Source: Rhodoferax sp. WC2427
GTDB lineage: Bacteria; Pseudomonadota; Gammaproteobacteria; Burkholderiales; Burkholderiaceae_C
Reading direction: 5' to 3'
Assembly (NCBI RefSeq): GCF_040822085.1
Contig: NZ_CP162006.1
Coordinates: forward strand, 3,038,001-3,102,000
DNA length: 64,000 nt
Part shown: in pieces, positions 1 to 11,831 of the stretch
How positions within the stretch are numbered: the stretch's first letter is position 1
How the letters are laid out: each line of letters begins with the position of its first letter
Translations under genes and position numbers: made by a program
Notes under the pieces: model-generated
What the model saw: only the letters and a program-made list of their open reading frames with translations
Database searches by the model: none
Told to the model about the DNA's origin: nothing

Positions 1-668
1 CGCAAGAGCACTGGAACGTGATCGTGCGCGCTGAAGACAAGTTCTTCAGCCGTTGCGCCAAGAACGCCAAGGATGGCGACTTCTCCCCCATGGAAGCGCT
101 GCGCGTGCTGGAAGCCACCAGCACCCACCTGGCCGCCATGACCGGTGCCCAAACCGACCGCATGACCCGCGACGACGGCTGGCGCCTGCTCAGCATTGGC
201 CGCCACATCGAGCGCCTGGGCTTTTTGTCCACCGCCCTGGCGCGGGGTTTCAAGGCTGGTTCGCTGGCCAACACCGGTGGCTTCGAAGCCATGGTGGCGC
301 TGTTTGACAGCACCATCACCTTCCATTCGCAGTACCAGCAAAGCCGTGATGTGGCCGCACTGGTCGATTTGCTGGTGCTGGACCGCGACAACCCGCGCTC
401 CCTGGCCTGGGTGGCGCACACCTTGCGGGGCCGTCTGGCCAAGCTGGCAGGCAGCCCGGCAGGCGTACTCAGTCCCATGTCGAACAAAGTACTGTCGCCC
501 GACGCATGGGACCTGGCCGAGCTCTGCAGCGTCGATGCCCAGGGCCACTACACGGTGCTGACCGACCTGCTGGCCCAATGCAGCCAATGCGCATTTGATA
601 TTTCAGACGAAATCAGCGCCACCTACTTCACCCATTCACGGGACGCAAAAACCAGTCTGGGGGCGTGA
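1..668 (+). CDS. Alpha-E domain protein, C-terminal part (5' end outside window)
   Basis: The reading frame is open from the first bases of the window, so only the last ~220 residues are seen. They form an all-helical alpha-E (DUF403) domain, with conserved stretches such as EHWNVIVRAEDKFF and WRLLSIGRHIERLGFL. In this family the domain either stands alone or is the C-terminal half of a circularly permuted type 2 ATP-grasp protein thought to form amide bonds in an uncharacterised peptide pathway. The gene ends 3 bp before a transglutaminase-like gene, the usual partner, which supports the call and an operon. The domain assignment is confident. Whether this copy is the stand-alone or the fused form cannot be told from the window. 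Confidence 0.85.
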   Translation, partial: QEHWNVIVRAEDKFFSRCAKNAKDGDFSPMEALRVLEATSTHLAAMTGAQTDRMTRDDGWRLLSIGRHIERLGFLSTALARGFKAGSLANTGGFEAMVALFDSTITFHSQYQQSRDVAALVDLLVLDRDNPRSLAWVAHTLRGRLAKLAGSPAGVLSPMSNKVLSPDAWDLAELCSVDAQGHYTVLTDLLAQCSQCAFDISDEISATYFTHSRDAKTSLGA

Positions 669-671
669 GCC

Positions 672-1670
672 ATGCAACTTGAGATCACCCACGAAACCCA
701 CTACTCCTACCAGCCCGCGGTAGAGACGGCGCAGCACGTGGCGCATTTGCGCCCGCCCAGCACGCCCCACCAGCAACTGCTGAGCCACACCCTGACCATC
801 ACCCCCACGCCCAGCCAGCTCACCCAGTCATTGGACGTATACGGCAACCTGTGCTCGTTCTTTGCACTGCAGGCCGTGCACGACGAACTCAGCGTGGTGG
901 CCCGCAGCCTGGTGCGCACCAGCATGCCGGTGTGGCCCAGCAGCGCCCTGACCTGGGAGCAGGTGCGCGAGCGCTTTCGCTACCGGGCCGGGGCCCAGTT
1001 CAGTGCGGCTTCGGAATTTGTCTTTGCCTCGCCCTACGTGCCGCGGCATCCGGATTTTCTGGCCTATGCCAAGCCCAGCTTCGGCCCCGGCGTGCCCCTG
1101 CTGGCCGCCGCGCAGAACCTGATGGAGCGCATCTACGACGACTTCACCTACTCGTCGGAGAGCACCGAGGTCAACACCCCCGCGGTCGAGGCGCTGGCGC
1201 TGCGCAAAGGCGTGTGCCAGGACTTTGCCCACATCATGGTGGCCTGCTGCCGCGCCATGGGCCTGCCTGCGCGCTACGTCAGCGGCTACCTGCTGACCCA
1301 CCCCGCCCCGGGCCAGCCCCGGCTGATCGGCAGCGACGCCTCGCATGCCTGGGCCTCGGTGTATGTGCCCGACCAGTCGGGCGACCTGGGCTGGTGCGAC
1401 TTCGACCCCACCAATAACCGCGCCCCCGGCGACGACTACGTTACCCTGGCCACCGGCCGCGACTATTCCGACGTATCACCCATGCGCGGCGTGATCCACG
1501 GCGGTGCCAGCCACATCCTCAGTGTGGCCGTCACGGTGATGCCTCTGGAGCCCGTGAGCCCGCCGCCGCCGCGCCCGGCGCGGGCCAGCCAGAACAGCGA
1601 TGGATCGTCGCAGTCCCAATCGCAGAGCCAAAGCAGCAGCTGGCAGCCTCCCACCCAGCAGTGGCAGTAA
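672..1670 (+). CDS. Transglutaminase-like cysteine peptidase family protein
   Basis: A 332-residue protein with the bacterial transglutaminase N-terminal domain (about residues 1-85) and a transglutaminase core. The catalytic triad is visible as Cys182 (RKGVCQDFAH), His225 (DASHAWASVY) and Asp245 (WCDFDPTNN). No signal peptide is seen. The last ~40 residues are low-complexity Pro, then Ser/Gln repeats, unlike the compact core. Together with the alpha-E/ATP-grasp gene just upstream it belongs to a widely conserved pair whose substrate is unknown; a peptide-ligase/peptidase pair is the usual inference. The ATG at 672 follows the upstream stop by 3 bp, which suggests translational coupling. Confidence 0.88.
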   Translation: MQLEITHETHYSYQPAVETAQHVAHLRPPSTPHQQLLSHTLTITPTPSQLTQSLDVYGNLCSFFALQAVHDELSVVARSLVRTSMPVWPSSALTWEQVRERFRYRAGAQFSAASEFVFASPYVPRHPDFLAYAKPSFGPGVPLLAAAQNLMERIYDDFTYSSESTEVNTPAVEALALRKGVCQDFAHIMVACCRAMGLPARYVSGYLLTHPAPGQPRLIGSDASHAWASVYVPDQSGDLGWCDFDPTNNRAPGDDYVTLATGRDYSDVSPMRGVIHGGASHILSVAVTVMPLEPVSPPPPRPARASQNSDGSSQSQSQSQSSSWQPPTQQWQ

Positions 1671-1691
1671 ATTGCCCATACTACATAATTC

Positions 1692-1730
1692 ATAGCTGCT
1701 CGTGCTTATAGGATAAGCACGAAAGGCCCA
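1692..1730. repeat. Dispersed palindromic spacer repeat, copy 1
   Basis: Begins ATAGCTGCT and ends AAAGGCC, with a perfect 9-bp stem CGTGCTTAT/ATAAGCACG around a 3-base loop. It lies between the transglutaminase and ridA genes. It matches the AGCTGCT...GGCC family found eleven more times in this window and may act as a terminator or mRNA-stability hairpin. It ends ~23 bp before the ridA start. Confidence 0.75.
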
Positions 1731-1752
1731 TTTAACCCCTAAAGGAAGATCC

Positions 1753-2211
1753 ATGGACATTTACGCCAAGTTGCAAGAGCTCAACATCACCCTGCCCCCC
1801 ATCGCCATTCCGGCCGCAGCCTACGTGCCATTTGTGCAAACCGGCAAGCTGGTGTTCCTCAGCGGCCATATCGCCAAGAAAGACGGTGCGGTGTGGGTCG
1901 GTCAATTGGGCAAGAACATCGCCACCGCCGAGGGCAAAGATTCCGCACGGGCGATTGCCATCGACCTGCTGGGTACGCTCCACGCCGCCGTGGGCGACCT
2001 GAACAAGGTCACGCGCATCGTCAAGCTGATGTCGCTGGTCAACTCCACCCCCGACTTCACCGAGCAGCACCTGGTCACCAACGGTGCCAGTGAGCTGCTG
2101 GGCGCGGTGTTTGGTCCGGTCATCGGTGCCCATGCCCGCAGCGCTTTCGGCGTGGCGCAGATCCCCATGGGGGCCTGCGTCGAGATCGAGCTGATCGCTG
2201 AAGTAGCCTGA
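1753..2211 (+). CDS. RidA family protein
   Basis: A 152-residue protein of the RidA/YjgF/YER057c family in its longer form (PSP-like endoribonuclease family). RidA proteins hydrolyse reactive enamine/imine intermediates made by PLP enzymes, and act in the cytosol. Recognisable segments are FVQTGKLVFLSGHIA near residue 30 and RSAFGVAQIPMGACVEIELIA at the C terminus, where the family places its active-site Arg and Glu. An AAGGAAG ribosome-binding site stands just before the ATG. The gene is alone and convergent with the chemoreceptor gene, only 4 bp away. Subfamily function is not determined. Confidence 0.88.
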   Translation: MDIYAKLQELNITLPPIAIPAAAYVPFVQTGKLVFLSGHIAKKDGAVWVGQLGKNIATAEGKDSARAIAIDLLGTLHAAVGDLNKVTRIVKLMSLVNSTPDFTEQHLVTNGASELLGAVFGPVIGAHARSAFGVAQIPMGACVEIELIAEVA

Positions 2212-2215
2212 TCGG

Positions 2216-4021
2216 CTAGAAGCTTTCCCAGTCGCCTTCGCCGCCTGCAGCAGCAGGGGCGGCAGCGGGCCTGGCCTTCGGCGCCGCCAGGGAGCGGGCT
2301 GCAGGGGCGGCTTTGGGGGCGGTGCGCACAGGGGCTGCCACCGCAGCGGGCTTGGCGGGCGCGGGTTTCGCGGCCAGCGGCTTGTTCGGCAACCGGGCAG
2401 CCGGGGCCCGTGGTGCTGGCGCGGCCAGCGGGGTGTGCCGTGCGGGGGCGGCCACGGACCGACCGCCGTGCACCGACGCATTCACCTTGAACACCGCCAC
2501 GGCCGTGGCCAGTTGGTCGGCCTGCTCGCGCATGCTGGTGGCGGCCGCGGCGCTTTCCTCGACCAGGGCCGAGTTTTGCTGCGTCATCTGGTCCAGATTG
2601 ACCACGGCACGGTTGATCTCGTTGATGCCGGTGCTTTGCTCGGTGGCCGCGGCGGTGATTTCGCCGACGATGTCGGTCACGCGTTTGACCGACTGCACGA
2701 TATCGCTCATGGTGCTGCCCGCCTCGGCCACCAGCCGCGCGCCAGACTCGACCTTTTCCACCGAGCTGCCGATCAGGCCCTTGATCTCCTTGGCCGCCTG
2801 GGCGCTGCGCTGCGCCAGGCTGCGCACTTCGCTGGCCACCACCGCAAAGCCCCGTCCCTGCTCACCCGCACGGGCGGCTTCCACGGCGGCATTCAACGCC
2901 AAAATATTGGTCTGGAAGGCAATGCCGTCGATCACACCGATGATGTCGGAAATCTTCTTGCTGCTGGCGTTGATCTCCTCCATCGTCACCACCACCTGCT
3001 TGACCACTTCTCCGCCCTTTTTCGCCACGCTGGACGCGCTGGCTGCCAGCGAGCTGGCCTGGTTGGCGTTGTCGCTGCTCTGGCGCACGGTCTGGGTCAG
3101 GTGGTCCATGGAGGCCGCGGTTTGCTGCAGGTTGCTGGCGGTCTGCTCGGTACGGGCCGCCAGGTCGTTGTTGCCGCTGGCGATTTCGGAACTGGCAGTG
3201 GCAATGCTGTCGGTGCTTTGGCGCACCTGGTGAACCATGCGGCCCAGGGACAGGCTCATCGTGCTCAAGGACCGCAGCAGATCGCCAAACTCGTCCTTGC
3301 GCGCCGAATCCAGCGGCATGCTGAGATCGCCCTCGGCGATACGGGCCGCGGCCTCGTTGGCCAGGCCCAGTGGCTGCTGGATGCTTCGGATCAGCCAGAC
3401 GGCCCCGGCCAGCAAGCCCATCACCAGCAACGCCAGGCACACACCGATAATTTTGTACAGCAGCGCGCGTTCGGCGTTGGACTCGGCATCTGTCTGCGCC
3501 AGGGCCTGTTCCTGCATTTCCACAAACTTGCGCTGGTGCCCCAAATAGGTACTGACCGCGGCTTTGACTTCGCCTTGCAGCAGCGCCAGCGCTTCCTCGG
3601 TTTTGCCGTCCTTTTTGAGCTGCTGGGCGCGGGCCCGGCTGTCGAGCACCTTGGTCCGGGCGCTGGCGATGGTGTCGAGCTGGGCTTTGTCGCCCGGGCT
3701 CAGATCCATCGCGGAAATGCTCTTCTGGATCTCGGTAATCTGCGCGCTGGTGGCGGTAGTAGGCTCCTTGAAAGCCGCCGCCACGGCGGGATCGGAGCTC
3801 AACAGGGAAGCCTCGGCACGCAAGGCATTCAGGCTGGTCAGACCCGCCCAGCGGGTGGACTGGAGCACGCGCTGGTCCATGGCAGCCTGGGAGGTCTGGG
3901 TGCGGGCCTGCAATGCCATGGAGCGGTAACCGGCCACCCCGGCCAACACCAGCAGTGCGACCACGATGGCTCCCACGGCCAGCCAAAGTTTCGCGGCTAC
4001 GCGCAAGTTGCTGAAGTTCAT
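2216..4021 (-). CDS. Methyl-accepting chemotaxis protein with CheR-docking tail
   Basis: A 601-residue transmembrane chemoreceptor. TM1 lies near residues 11-31 and TM2 near 190-212; between them is a ~155-residue helical periplasmic sensor of four-helix-bundle type. A HAMP domain follows and then the long coiled-coil signalling domain, whose hairpin tip contains [41 protein letters not shown] (given here only as landmarks IAFQTN and GRGFAVVA). A ~85-residue Ala/Pro/Lys-rich flexible linker ends in DWESF, a close match to the C-terminal pentapeptide that tethers CheR and CheB. The ligand is unknown. A TAGGAAA ribosome-binding site precedes the ATG. Confidence 0.93.
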   Translation of the reverse strand: MNFSNLRVAAKLWLAVGAIVVALLVLAGVAGYRSMALQARTQTSQAAMDQRVLQSTRWAGLTSLNALRAEASLLSSDPAVAAAFKEPTTATSAQITEIQKSISAMDLSPGDKAQLDTIASARTKVLDSRARAQQLKKDGKTEEALALLQGEVKAAVSTYLGHQRKFVEMQEQALAQTDAESNAERALLYKIIGVCLALLVMGLLAGAVWLIRSIQQPLGLANEAAARIAEGDLSMPLDSARKDEFGDLLRSLSTMSLSLGRMVHQVRQSTDSIATASSEIASGNNDLAARTEQTASNLQQTAASMDHLTQTVRQSSDNANQASSLAASASSVAKKGGEVVKQVVVTMEEINASSKKISDIIGVIDGIAFQTNILALNAAVEAARAGEQGRGFAVVASEVRSLAQRSAQAAKEIKGLIGSSVEKVESGARLVAEAGSTMSDIVQSVKRVTDIVGEITAAATEQSTGINEINRAVVNLDQMTQQNSALVEESAAAATSMREQADQLATAVAVFKVNASVHGGRSVAAPARHTPLAAPAPRAPAARLPNKPLAAKPAPAKPAAVAAPVRTAPKAAPAARSLAAPKARPAAAPAAAGGEGDWESF

Positions 4022-4048
4022 GGTATTTCCTAGTTATGCAAGATTTGT

Positions 4049-4069
4049 CTGCCACACAAATTGTGACAG
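4049..4069. promoter_or_regulatory. Imperfect 21-bp palindrome upstream of the chemoreceptor gene
   Basis: Starts CTGCCACA and ends TTGTGACAG; seven of ten base pairs match across the centre. It lies 28-48 bp upstream of the chemoreceptor ATG (minus strand), in the position of a promoter or operator. No regulator can be named. Confidence 0.3.
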
Positions 4070-4110
4070 ATTCACCCACCAGGAAATAGCCTGAACACCC
4101 TTAGAAAGAC

Positions 4111-6516
<2,406 letters not shown>

Positions 6517-6571
6517 GGAGGGTAGAGAAAAAGAAAGACAGCGGCATGCAAGGCCGCAAGAGCGAAAAACC

Positions 6572-7366
6572 TCAGGGCAAACCGGCCACCGATGGCAGAT
6601 TGCCCCGGCCCGCGGCACCGCCCGAAAGCTCCATACGGATACGCGAAGGCAGGCGGCGCTGTTCGGCCAAGGCTGCGGGTGGCTTGAGTCCGTTGTAGAG
6701 CTGGAGCACGGTTTTCACGTAGGCCTGGGTTTCCTTGTAGTTGGGAATGCGGTTGCCCGCCCTTTGCACCGCGCCCTCGCCTGCGTTGTACGAGGCCACC
6801 GCCAGGTCCAGCTGGCCGGGAAACATGCGGATCAGGTCGCTGAGGTAGCGTGCGCCAATACGGATGTTGGTTTTGGGGTCAAACAGCTTTTGCTCGATGC
6901 TGAGCTTGGCATCGCCCACCAGGCCATAGCGCTCGGCGGTGGCAGGCATGATCTGCATCAGCCCTACAGCGCCCTTGGGCGACACGGCGGTGCTGTTGAA
7001 GCCCGACTCGGCCACGATCAGCGCCTGCAACAACTCATAGTCCACGCTGAGCTTGCTGGAAGCCTCGCGCAGATGCTGTTTGACGAGCTTGTAGCTGGGC
7101 GAAATATCAAAAAAAGCCAACAGCTTGGGCGGCGCGGAGGGCACCTCCGCCGCCCCATCCACGCTGGCCGCCTTCAGGCCCTGGGTGGTGTCAAAGCTCT
7201 CGTTGCCCTTGTAGAACAGCTCGTAGCGGTCGTCCGTGCGCTCGGTGGCAAAGTGCGCCACGCCCTGCGGGTCGATATAGCCCCACACGTCTGCCAGGGC
7301 TACATGCTGCACTATTAATAGCAGAAAACCTATACAGGTTGAGCGGTAAAGGCCTTTTTTATTCAT
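6572..7366 (-). CDS. Lytic transglycosylase, SLT domain
   Basis: A 264-residue exported murein lytic transglycosylase. It has a signal peptide ([10 protein letters not shown], hydrophobic to ~residue 24, cleavage after ALA), a short DUF4124-like segment ([14 protein letters not shown]), then the SLT goose-lysozyme fold with catalytic Glu120 in VAESGFN, the [10 protein letters not shown] motif at 135-144 and YNAGEGAV at 193-200. It cleaves glycan strands in the periplasm, giving 1,6-anhydromuropeptides. It sits between parE and parC on the same strand with gaps of about 20 and 55 bp, so the three may share a transcript. The C-terminal ~40 residues are unstructured. Confidence 0.92.
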   Translation of the reverse strand: MNKKGLYRSTCIGFLLLIVQHVALADVWGYIDPQGVAHFATERTDDRYELFYKGNESFDTTQGLKAASVDGAAEVPSAPPKLLAFFDISPSYKLVKQHLREASSKLSVDYELLQALIVAESGFNSTAVSPKGAVGLMQIMPATAERYGLVGDAKLSIEQKLFDPKTNIRIGARYLSDLIRMFPGQLDLAVASYNAGEGAVQRAGNRIPNYKETQAYVKTVLQLYNGLKPPAALAEQRRLPSRIRMELSGGAAGRGNLPSVAGLP

Positions 7367-7386
7367 AAATTGATAAGACGTTGAGA

Positions 7387-9372
7387 TTAAACGTCGAGTT
7401 CGACCGTATCGCCATGCAACTCCATGAGCTCGCGCCGCGATGCGGCTTCGCCCTTGCCCATGAGTTTGGTGATTAGGCTTTCGGTCTGGGCGAAGTTAAC
7501 ACTGCCCAACTGTACCGGCAAGAGGCGGCGGGTGTCGGGGTTGAGGGTGGTGTCCCACAACTGCTCGGCATTCATCTCGCCCAGGCCCTTGAAACGGCTG
7601 ATGCTCCAGGCCCCTTCGCGCACGCCTTCCTTGCGCAATTTGTCCAGGATGGCGCTGCGTTCGCCTTCGTCCAGCGCGTAGGCTTTGGAGGCCGGCTTTT
7701 TGCCGCGGGCCGGCGCATCCACCCGGTACAGCGGTGGGCGGGCTACAAACACGTGGCCGGTTTCGATCAGTTTGGGGAAATGCCGGAAGAACAGCGTCAG
7801 CAGCAGCACCTGGATGTGGGAGCCGTCCACGTCCGCGTCGCTGAGGATGCAGATCTTGCCGTAGCGCAGGCCGCTGAGGTCGGGCGTGTCGTTGGGGCCG
7901 TGCGGGTCTACGCCGATGGCCACCGAGATGTCGTGGATTTCGGTGTTGGCGAACAGCCGGTCGCGCTCCACCTCCCAGGTGTTGAGTACCTTGCCGCGCA
8001 GGGGCAGTATGGCCTGGCTTTCCTTGTCGCGGCCCATTTTGGCGCTGCCCCCGGCGGAATCGCCCTCGACCAGAAACACCTCGTTTTGCGCCAGGTCCTT
8101 GCTTTCGCAGTCGGTGAGCTTACCGGGCAGGACGGCCACGCCGGAGCCCTTGCGTTTTTCGACCTTTTGCCCGGCCTTTTGGCGGTACTGGGCGGCCTTG
8201 ATGGCCAGTTCGGCCAGCTTCTTGCCGTAGTCCACGTGCTGGTTCAGCCACAGCTCCAGAGTAGGCCGCACAAAGCTGGACACCAGGCGCACCGCGTCAC
8301 GCGAGTTCAGGCGTTCCTTGATCTGGCCCTGGAACTGCGGGTCCAGCACCTTGGCGCTGAGCACAAAGCTGGCGCGGGCAAATACGTCTTCAGGCAGCAG
8401 CTTGACGCCCTTGGGCAGCAGGGAATGCAGCTCGATGAAACTTTTCACCGCCGTGAACAGACCGTCGCGCAGGCCGGATTCGTGGGTGCCGCCGACGCTG
8501 GTGGGGATCAGGTTGACGTAGCTCTCGCGCATGGGCGCGCCGTCTTCGGTAAAGGCCACGCACCACTGCGCGCCCTCGCCTTCGGCAAAGGTGTCGTGGC
8601 CGCTGTCGGCAAAGCCTTCGCCTTCAAACAGCGGAATCACCGGTTCGCCGTTCAGGGTTTGGGTCAGGTAGTCGCGCAGGCCGCCTTTGTAGGCCCAGGT
8701 CTGCACATCCTTGGTTTTCTCGATGGTCAGCGTGACCGTGACACCCGGCATGAGCACGGCTTTGCTGCGCAGCAGATGGGTCAGCTCGGCCATGGGCAGG
8801 GCGGCGGATTCGAAATATTTGGGGTCGGGCCAGACGCGCACGCTGGTGCCAGATTTGCGGTCGCCCGCCTCGGCCTTGCGCACCAGCAGGGGCTGCACCA
8901 CGTCGCCCGCGGCAAACACCAGGTGGGCTACCGAACCCTCGCGGTACGAGGTGGCCTCCAGCCGCAGCGCCAGGGCGTTGGTCACGCTCACGCCCACGCC
9001 GTGCAGGCCGCCCGAGAAGCTGTAGGCCCCGCCTTTGCCCTTGTCGAACTTGCCGCCCGCATGCAGGCGGGTAAACACCAGCTCGATCACCGGGGCGTTT
9101 TCTTCCGGGTGCATGCCAAACGGGATGCCGCGGCCATCGTCTTCAATACCCACCGAGCCGTCGGCAAACAGCGTGACACGGATCTTCTTGCCGTGGCCCG
9201 CCAGCGCCTCGTCGGCCGCGTTGTCCAGCACTTCCTGGATGACGTGCAGGGGGTTGTCGGTGCGGGTGTACATGCCCGGTCGCTGCTTGACGGGCTCCAG
9301 GCCCTTGAGGACTCGGATTGAGCTTTCGGAATAGGCGGGGACAGCGGGGATTGCAGGATTTTGGGTGGCCAT
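7387..9372 (-). CDS. parE: DNA topoisomerase IV subunit B
   Basis: GHKL ATPase/Toprim subunit of topoisomerase IV, 661 residues from the chosen start. Seen: the ATP site (EVLDNAADEALAGHG, then EDDGRGIP and the GGLHGVGVSVTNAL loop), the Toprim motifs LVEGDSAGGSAK and DADVDGSHI, PLRGKVLN, and the C-terminal RFKGLGEM. The length and the absence of the GyrB-specific insert fit ParE. The frame extends to an ATG at 9402, but MATQNPAIPAVP at 9372 is the more family-like start. It is the first gene of the parE-SLT-parC block and divergent from the MFS gene across ~75 bp, which must hold both promoters. Confidence 0.95.
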   Translation of the reverse strand: MATQNPAIPAVPAYSESSIRVLKGLEPVKQRPGMYTRTDNPLHVIQEVLDNAADEALAGHGKKIRVTLFADGSVGIEDDGRGIPFGMHPEENAPVIELVFTRLHAGGKFDKGKGGAYSFSGGLHGVGVSVTNALALRLEATSYREGSVAHLVFAAGDVVQPLLVRKAEAGDRKSGTSVRVWPDPKYFESAALPMAELTHLLRSKAVLMPGVTVTLTIEKTKDVQTWAYKGGLRDYLTQTLNGEPVIPLFEGEGFADSGHDTFAEGEGAQWCVAFTEDGAPMRESYVNLIPTSVGGTHESGLRDGLFTAVKSFIELHSLLPKGVKLLPEDVFARASFVLSAKVLDPQFQGQIKERLNSRDAVRLVSSFVRPTLELWLNQHVDYGKKLAELAIKAAQYRQKAGQKVEKRKGSGVAVLPGKLTDCESKDLAQNEVFLVEGDSAGGSAKMGRDKESQAILPLRGKVLNTWEVERDRLFANTEIHDISVAIGVDPHGPNDTPDLSGLRYGKICILSDADVDGSHIQVLLLTLFFRHFPKLIETGHVFVARPPLYRVDAPARGKKPASKAYALDEGERSAILDKLRKEGVREGAWSISRFKGLGEMNAEQLWDTTLNPDTRRLLPVQLGSVNFAQTESLITKLMGKGEAASRRELMELHGDTVELDV

Positions 9373-9448
9373 ATTTTTTAGATTGTAGAGCACTGGATGC
9401 AACCACAGTTACGCCCAAGGTTTCGGCCAAACTGGGTACAGTCGTAGG

Positions 9449-10672
9449 ATGAATGCACAGAAAAATCCTCTTTCACTCACCCAATTACTCATTTGTGGCG
9501 GTGCCATCGTCACCCTGTCCATGGGCATCCGCCACGGCTTTGGCCTGTGGTTGCAGCCCGTCACCCAGGCCCAGGGCTGGACCCGCGAAACCTTTGCCTT
9601 TGCCATCGCCATCCAGAACCTGACCTGGGGCATCAGCGGCGTGTTTGCAGGCATGCTGGCCGACAAGCTGGGTGCTTTCAAGGTGATGCTGGTGGGGTCC
9701 TTGTTGTACGCGCTGGGCCTGGTCGGCATGGCGCACGCGTCCACACCGCTGCTGTTCACACTGAGCGCGGGCGTTCTGCTGGGGATGGCCCAGGCGGGCA
9801 CCACCTATGCCGTGGTGTACGGGGTGATCGGGCGCAACGTGGCCGCCAACAAGCGCTCCTGGGCCATGGGCATCGCGGCGGCGGCGGGTTCGTTTGGGCA
9901 GTTTTTGATGGTGCCCACCGAGGGGCTGCTGATCAGCCAGCTGGGTTGGCAGCAGGCATTGGTGGTGCTGGGCGGTGCGGCCTTGCTCATCATGCCCCTG
10001 GCCTGGGGCCTGCGCGAGCCCGGCTTTGGCGGCACCCACGCGGTGCCGCGCGACCAGACGATTGGCGAGGCGCTCAAGGAGGCCTTCAAATACCCCAGCT
10101 TCCAGTTGCTGATGGCGGGCTATTTTGTGTGCGGCTTCCAGGTGGTGTTCATCGGCGTGCACATGCCCAGCTATCTGCGCGACAAGGGCTTGTCGCCCCA
10201 GGTGGCCAGCTATGCGCTGGCGCTGATCGGTCTGTTCAACGTGTTTGGCACCTATGCGGCGGGAACGCTGGGTCAGCGCATGCAGAAGAAGACCATTCTG
10301 TCGTTCATCTACTTTGCGCGTGCGGTGGCCATCAGCATCTTCTTGCTGGCGCCGCTGTCGCCCGCCAGCGTCTACGTCTTTGCCGCCGTGATGGGCGTGC
10401 TGTGGCTGTCCACCGTGCCGCCGACCAACGCCGCGCTGGCGCAGATCTTTGGCATCCAACACATGTCGATGCTCAGCGGCTTTGTGTTTTTGAGCCACCA
10501 GATCGGCTCCTTCATGGGCGTGTGGCTAGGCGGCTTCCTGTACGACCGCAACGGCAACTACGACATGGTCTGGTACATCGCCATCGCCCTGGGCGTGTTT
10601 GCCGGGCTGGTGAACCTGCCGGTGAAAGAAGCCCCCATCCGCCGCGCCGGTGCGCTGGCGCAGGGGGCCTGA
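9449..10672 (+). CDS. MFS transporter, monocarboxylate/OFA-like
   Basis: A 407-residue inner-membrane permease with twelve predicted transmembrane helices in two six-helix halves, the second starting near residue 215. The cytoplasmic loop between TM2 and TM3 reads ADKLGAFKVML, a version of the MFS A-motif. The N-terminal sequence GIRHGFGLWLQPVTQAQGW resembles oxalate:formate antiporter-type and other carboxylate MFS carriers common in Burkholderiales. The substrate is not determinable from sequence. A 39-codon membrane-peptide ORF follows 4 bp after the stop. Confidence 0.85.
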   Translation: MNAQKNPLSLTQLLICGGAIVTLSMGIRHGFGLWLQPVTQAQGWTRETFAFAIAIQNLTWGISGVFAGMLADKLGAFKVMLVGSLLYALGLVGMAHASTPLLFTLSAGVLLGMAQAGTTYAVVYGVIGRNVAANKRSWAMGIAAAAGSFGQFLMVPTEGLLISQLGWQQALVVLGGAALLIMPLAWGLREPGFGGTHAVPRDQTIGEALKEAFKYPSFQLLMAGYFVCGFQVVFIGVHMPSYLRDKGLSPQVASYALALIGLFNVFGTYAAGTLGQRMQKKTILSFIYFARAVAISIFLLAPLSPASVYVFAAVMGVLWLSTVPPTNAALAQIFGIQHMSMLSGFVFLSHQIGSFMGVWLGGFLYDRNGNYDMVWYIAIALGVFAGLVNLPVKEAPIRRAGALAQGA

Positions 10673-10676
10673 CACC

Positions 10677-10796
10677 ATGGCCAAGCCCCTGGTCTGGTGG
10701 TGCATCGCCCTGGCCGCGCTGGCCGGGGTGTTTGCGCTCTACACCCGCCCCGAGTTCCTGGTGGCGCTGGCCAACCAGCTCTGGGCCTGTTTCTGA
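10677..10796 (+). CDS. Small hydrophobic protein (39 aa)
   Basis: A short ORF starting 4 bp after the MFS stop. It begins MAKPLVWWCIALAALAGVFA, one likely transmembrane helix, followed by YTRPEFLVALANQLWACF. The tight spacing after the permease, good codon use and one-helix design suggest a real membrane microprotein co-expressed with the transporter. No family is recognised. The dispersed palindrome begins 9 bp after its stop, so the repeat may end the transcript. Coding status is inferred. Confidence 0.45.
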   Translation: MAKPLVWWCIALAALAGVFALYTRPEFLVALANQLWACF

Positions 10797-10804
10797 ATGA
10801 AATG

Positions 10805-10853
10805 GGCCTCTTGCGCTTATAGAACAAGCGCAAGCAGCTAGCAAATAAATAGC
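10805..10853. repeat. Dispersed palindromic spacer repeat, copy 2
   Basis: Reads GGGCCTCTTGCGCTT...AAGCGCAAGCAGCT, opposite in orientation to copy 1, with a 9-bp stem CTTGCGCTT/AAGCGCAAG. It ends in the AAATAAATAGC tail seen in several copies. It lies between the MFS/microprotein pair and dapA. Confidence 0.75.
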
Positions 10854-10930
10854 AAATCGTTTTTTCCAGCGGGCAAATCGCTTGACACACCCTCGTTAGA
10901 ATGGCGATTTTCCCGTTTGAGACTGCGGAT

Positions 10931-11812
10931 ATGACACCCATTACTGGCAGCATCGTGGCACTGGTGACACCGATGCTTGAAGACGGCAGCGTGGACTACC
11001 CCACCCTGCGCAAACTGATCGACTGGCATGTTGCAGAGGGGACGGACTGCATCGGCGTGGTCGGCACCACCGGCGAATCGCCCACGGTCACCGTGGAAGA
11101 GCACTGCGAGATCATCCGCGTGTCGGTCGAGCAGGCCAAGGGCCGGGTGCCGATCATGGCGGGGTGTGGTGCCAATTCCACCGCAGAGGCCATCGAACTC
11201 ACCCGCTTCGCCAAAAAGGTCGGTGCCGACTGCCATCTGCAGGTCGTGCCCTACTACAACAAGCCCACCCAGGAAGGCCAGTACCAGCACTTCAAGGCCA
11301 TCGCCGAAGCGGTGGACCTGCCCATGGTGCTGTACAACGTGCCCGGCCGCTCGGTCGCCGATATGCAGCACGACACCGTCTTGCGCCTGGCCCAGGTGCC
11401 AGGCATTGTCGGCATCAAGGAAGCCACCGGCAACATCGAACGCGCCCAGTGGCTGATCCGCGACGTGCCCCAGGGCTTTGCCGTGTATTCGGGCGACGAC
11501 CCCACCGCCGTGGCACTGATGCTGTGCGGTGGCCAGGGCAACATCAGCGTGACGGCCAACGTGGCGCCGCGGTTGATGCACGAACTGTGCGTGGCCGCCA
11601 TGGCAGGGGACACCCGCCGCGCCATGGAGATCCAGCGCCTGCTCATGCCGGTGCACAAAAACCTGTTCGTCGAAGCCAACCCCATCCCCGTGAAATGGGC
11701 CATGGCCGAACTCGGCCTGTGCGGCCCTACGCTGCGCCTGCCCATGACGCCGTTGTCGGCCCCATTCCACACCACCGTCAAAGATGCCTTGCGCAGCGGC
11801 GGCTTGCTGTAA
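10931..11812 (+). CDS. dapA: 4-hydroxy-tetrahydrodipicolinate synthase
   Basis: A 293-residue DapA of the lysine/diaminopimelate pathway, condensing pyruvate with aspartate semialdehyde in the cytosol. The Schiff-base Lys163 is in GIKEATGN, Tyr135 and Arg140 are in YNVPGR, and the TTGE motif is at 46-49. An in-frame start 30 bp upstream is possible, but [15 protein letters not shown] at 10931 is the family-typical N terminus. A TTGACA box lies at 10883-10888 without a clear -10 partner at normal spacing. bamC follows after 19 bp and then an MBL hydrolase gene, a common betaproteobacterial arrangement. Confidence 0.95.
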   Translation: MTPITGSIVALVTPMLEDGSVDYPTLRKLIDWHVAEGTDCIGVVGTTGESPTVTVEEHCEIIRVSVEQAKGRVPIMAGCGANSTAEAIELTRFAKKVGADCHLQVVPYYNKPTQEGQYQHFKAIAEAVDLPMVLYNVPGRSVADMQHDTVLRLAQVPGIVGIKEATGNIERAQWLIRDVPQGFAVYSGDDPTAVALMLCGGQGNISVTANVAPRLMHELCVAAMAGDTRRAMEIQRLLMPVHKNLFVEANPIPVKWAMAELGLCGPTLRLPMTPLSAPFHTTVKDALRSGGLL

Positions 11813-11831
11813 ACCCCTTTAGGAACGCTAC

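Noticed and set aside
10883..10912. Promoter for dapA built on TTGACA at 10883 with TAGAAT at 10898
   Set aside because: The spacer is only 9 bp; at 17-18 bp only a weak GATTTT is available, so it is mentioned under dapA but not listed.
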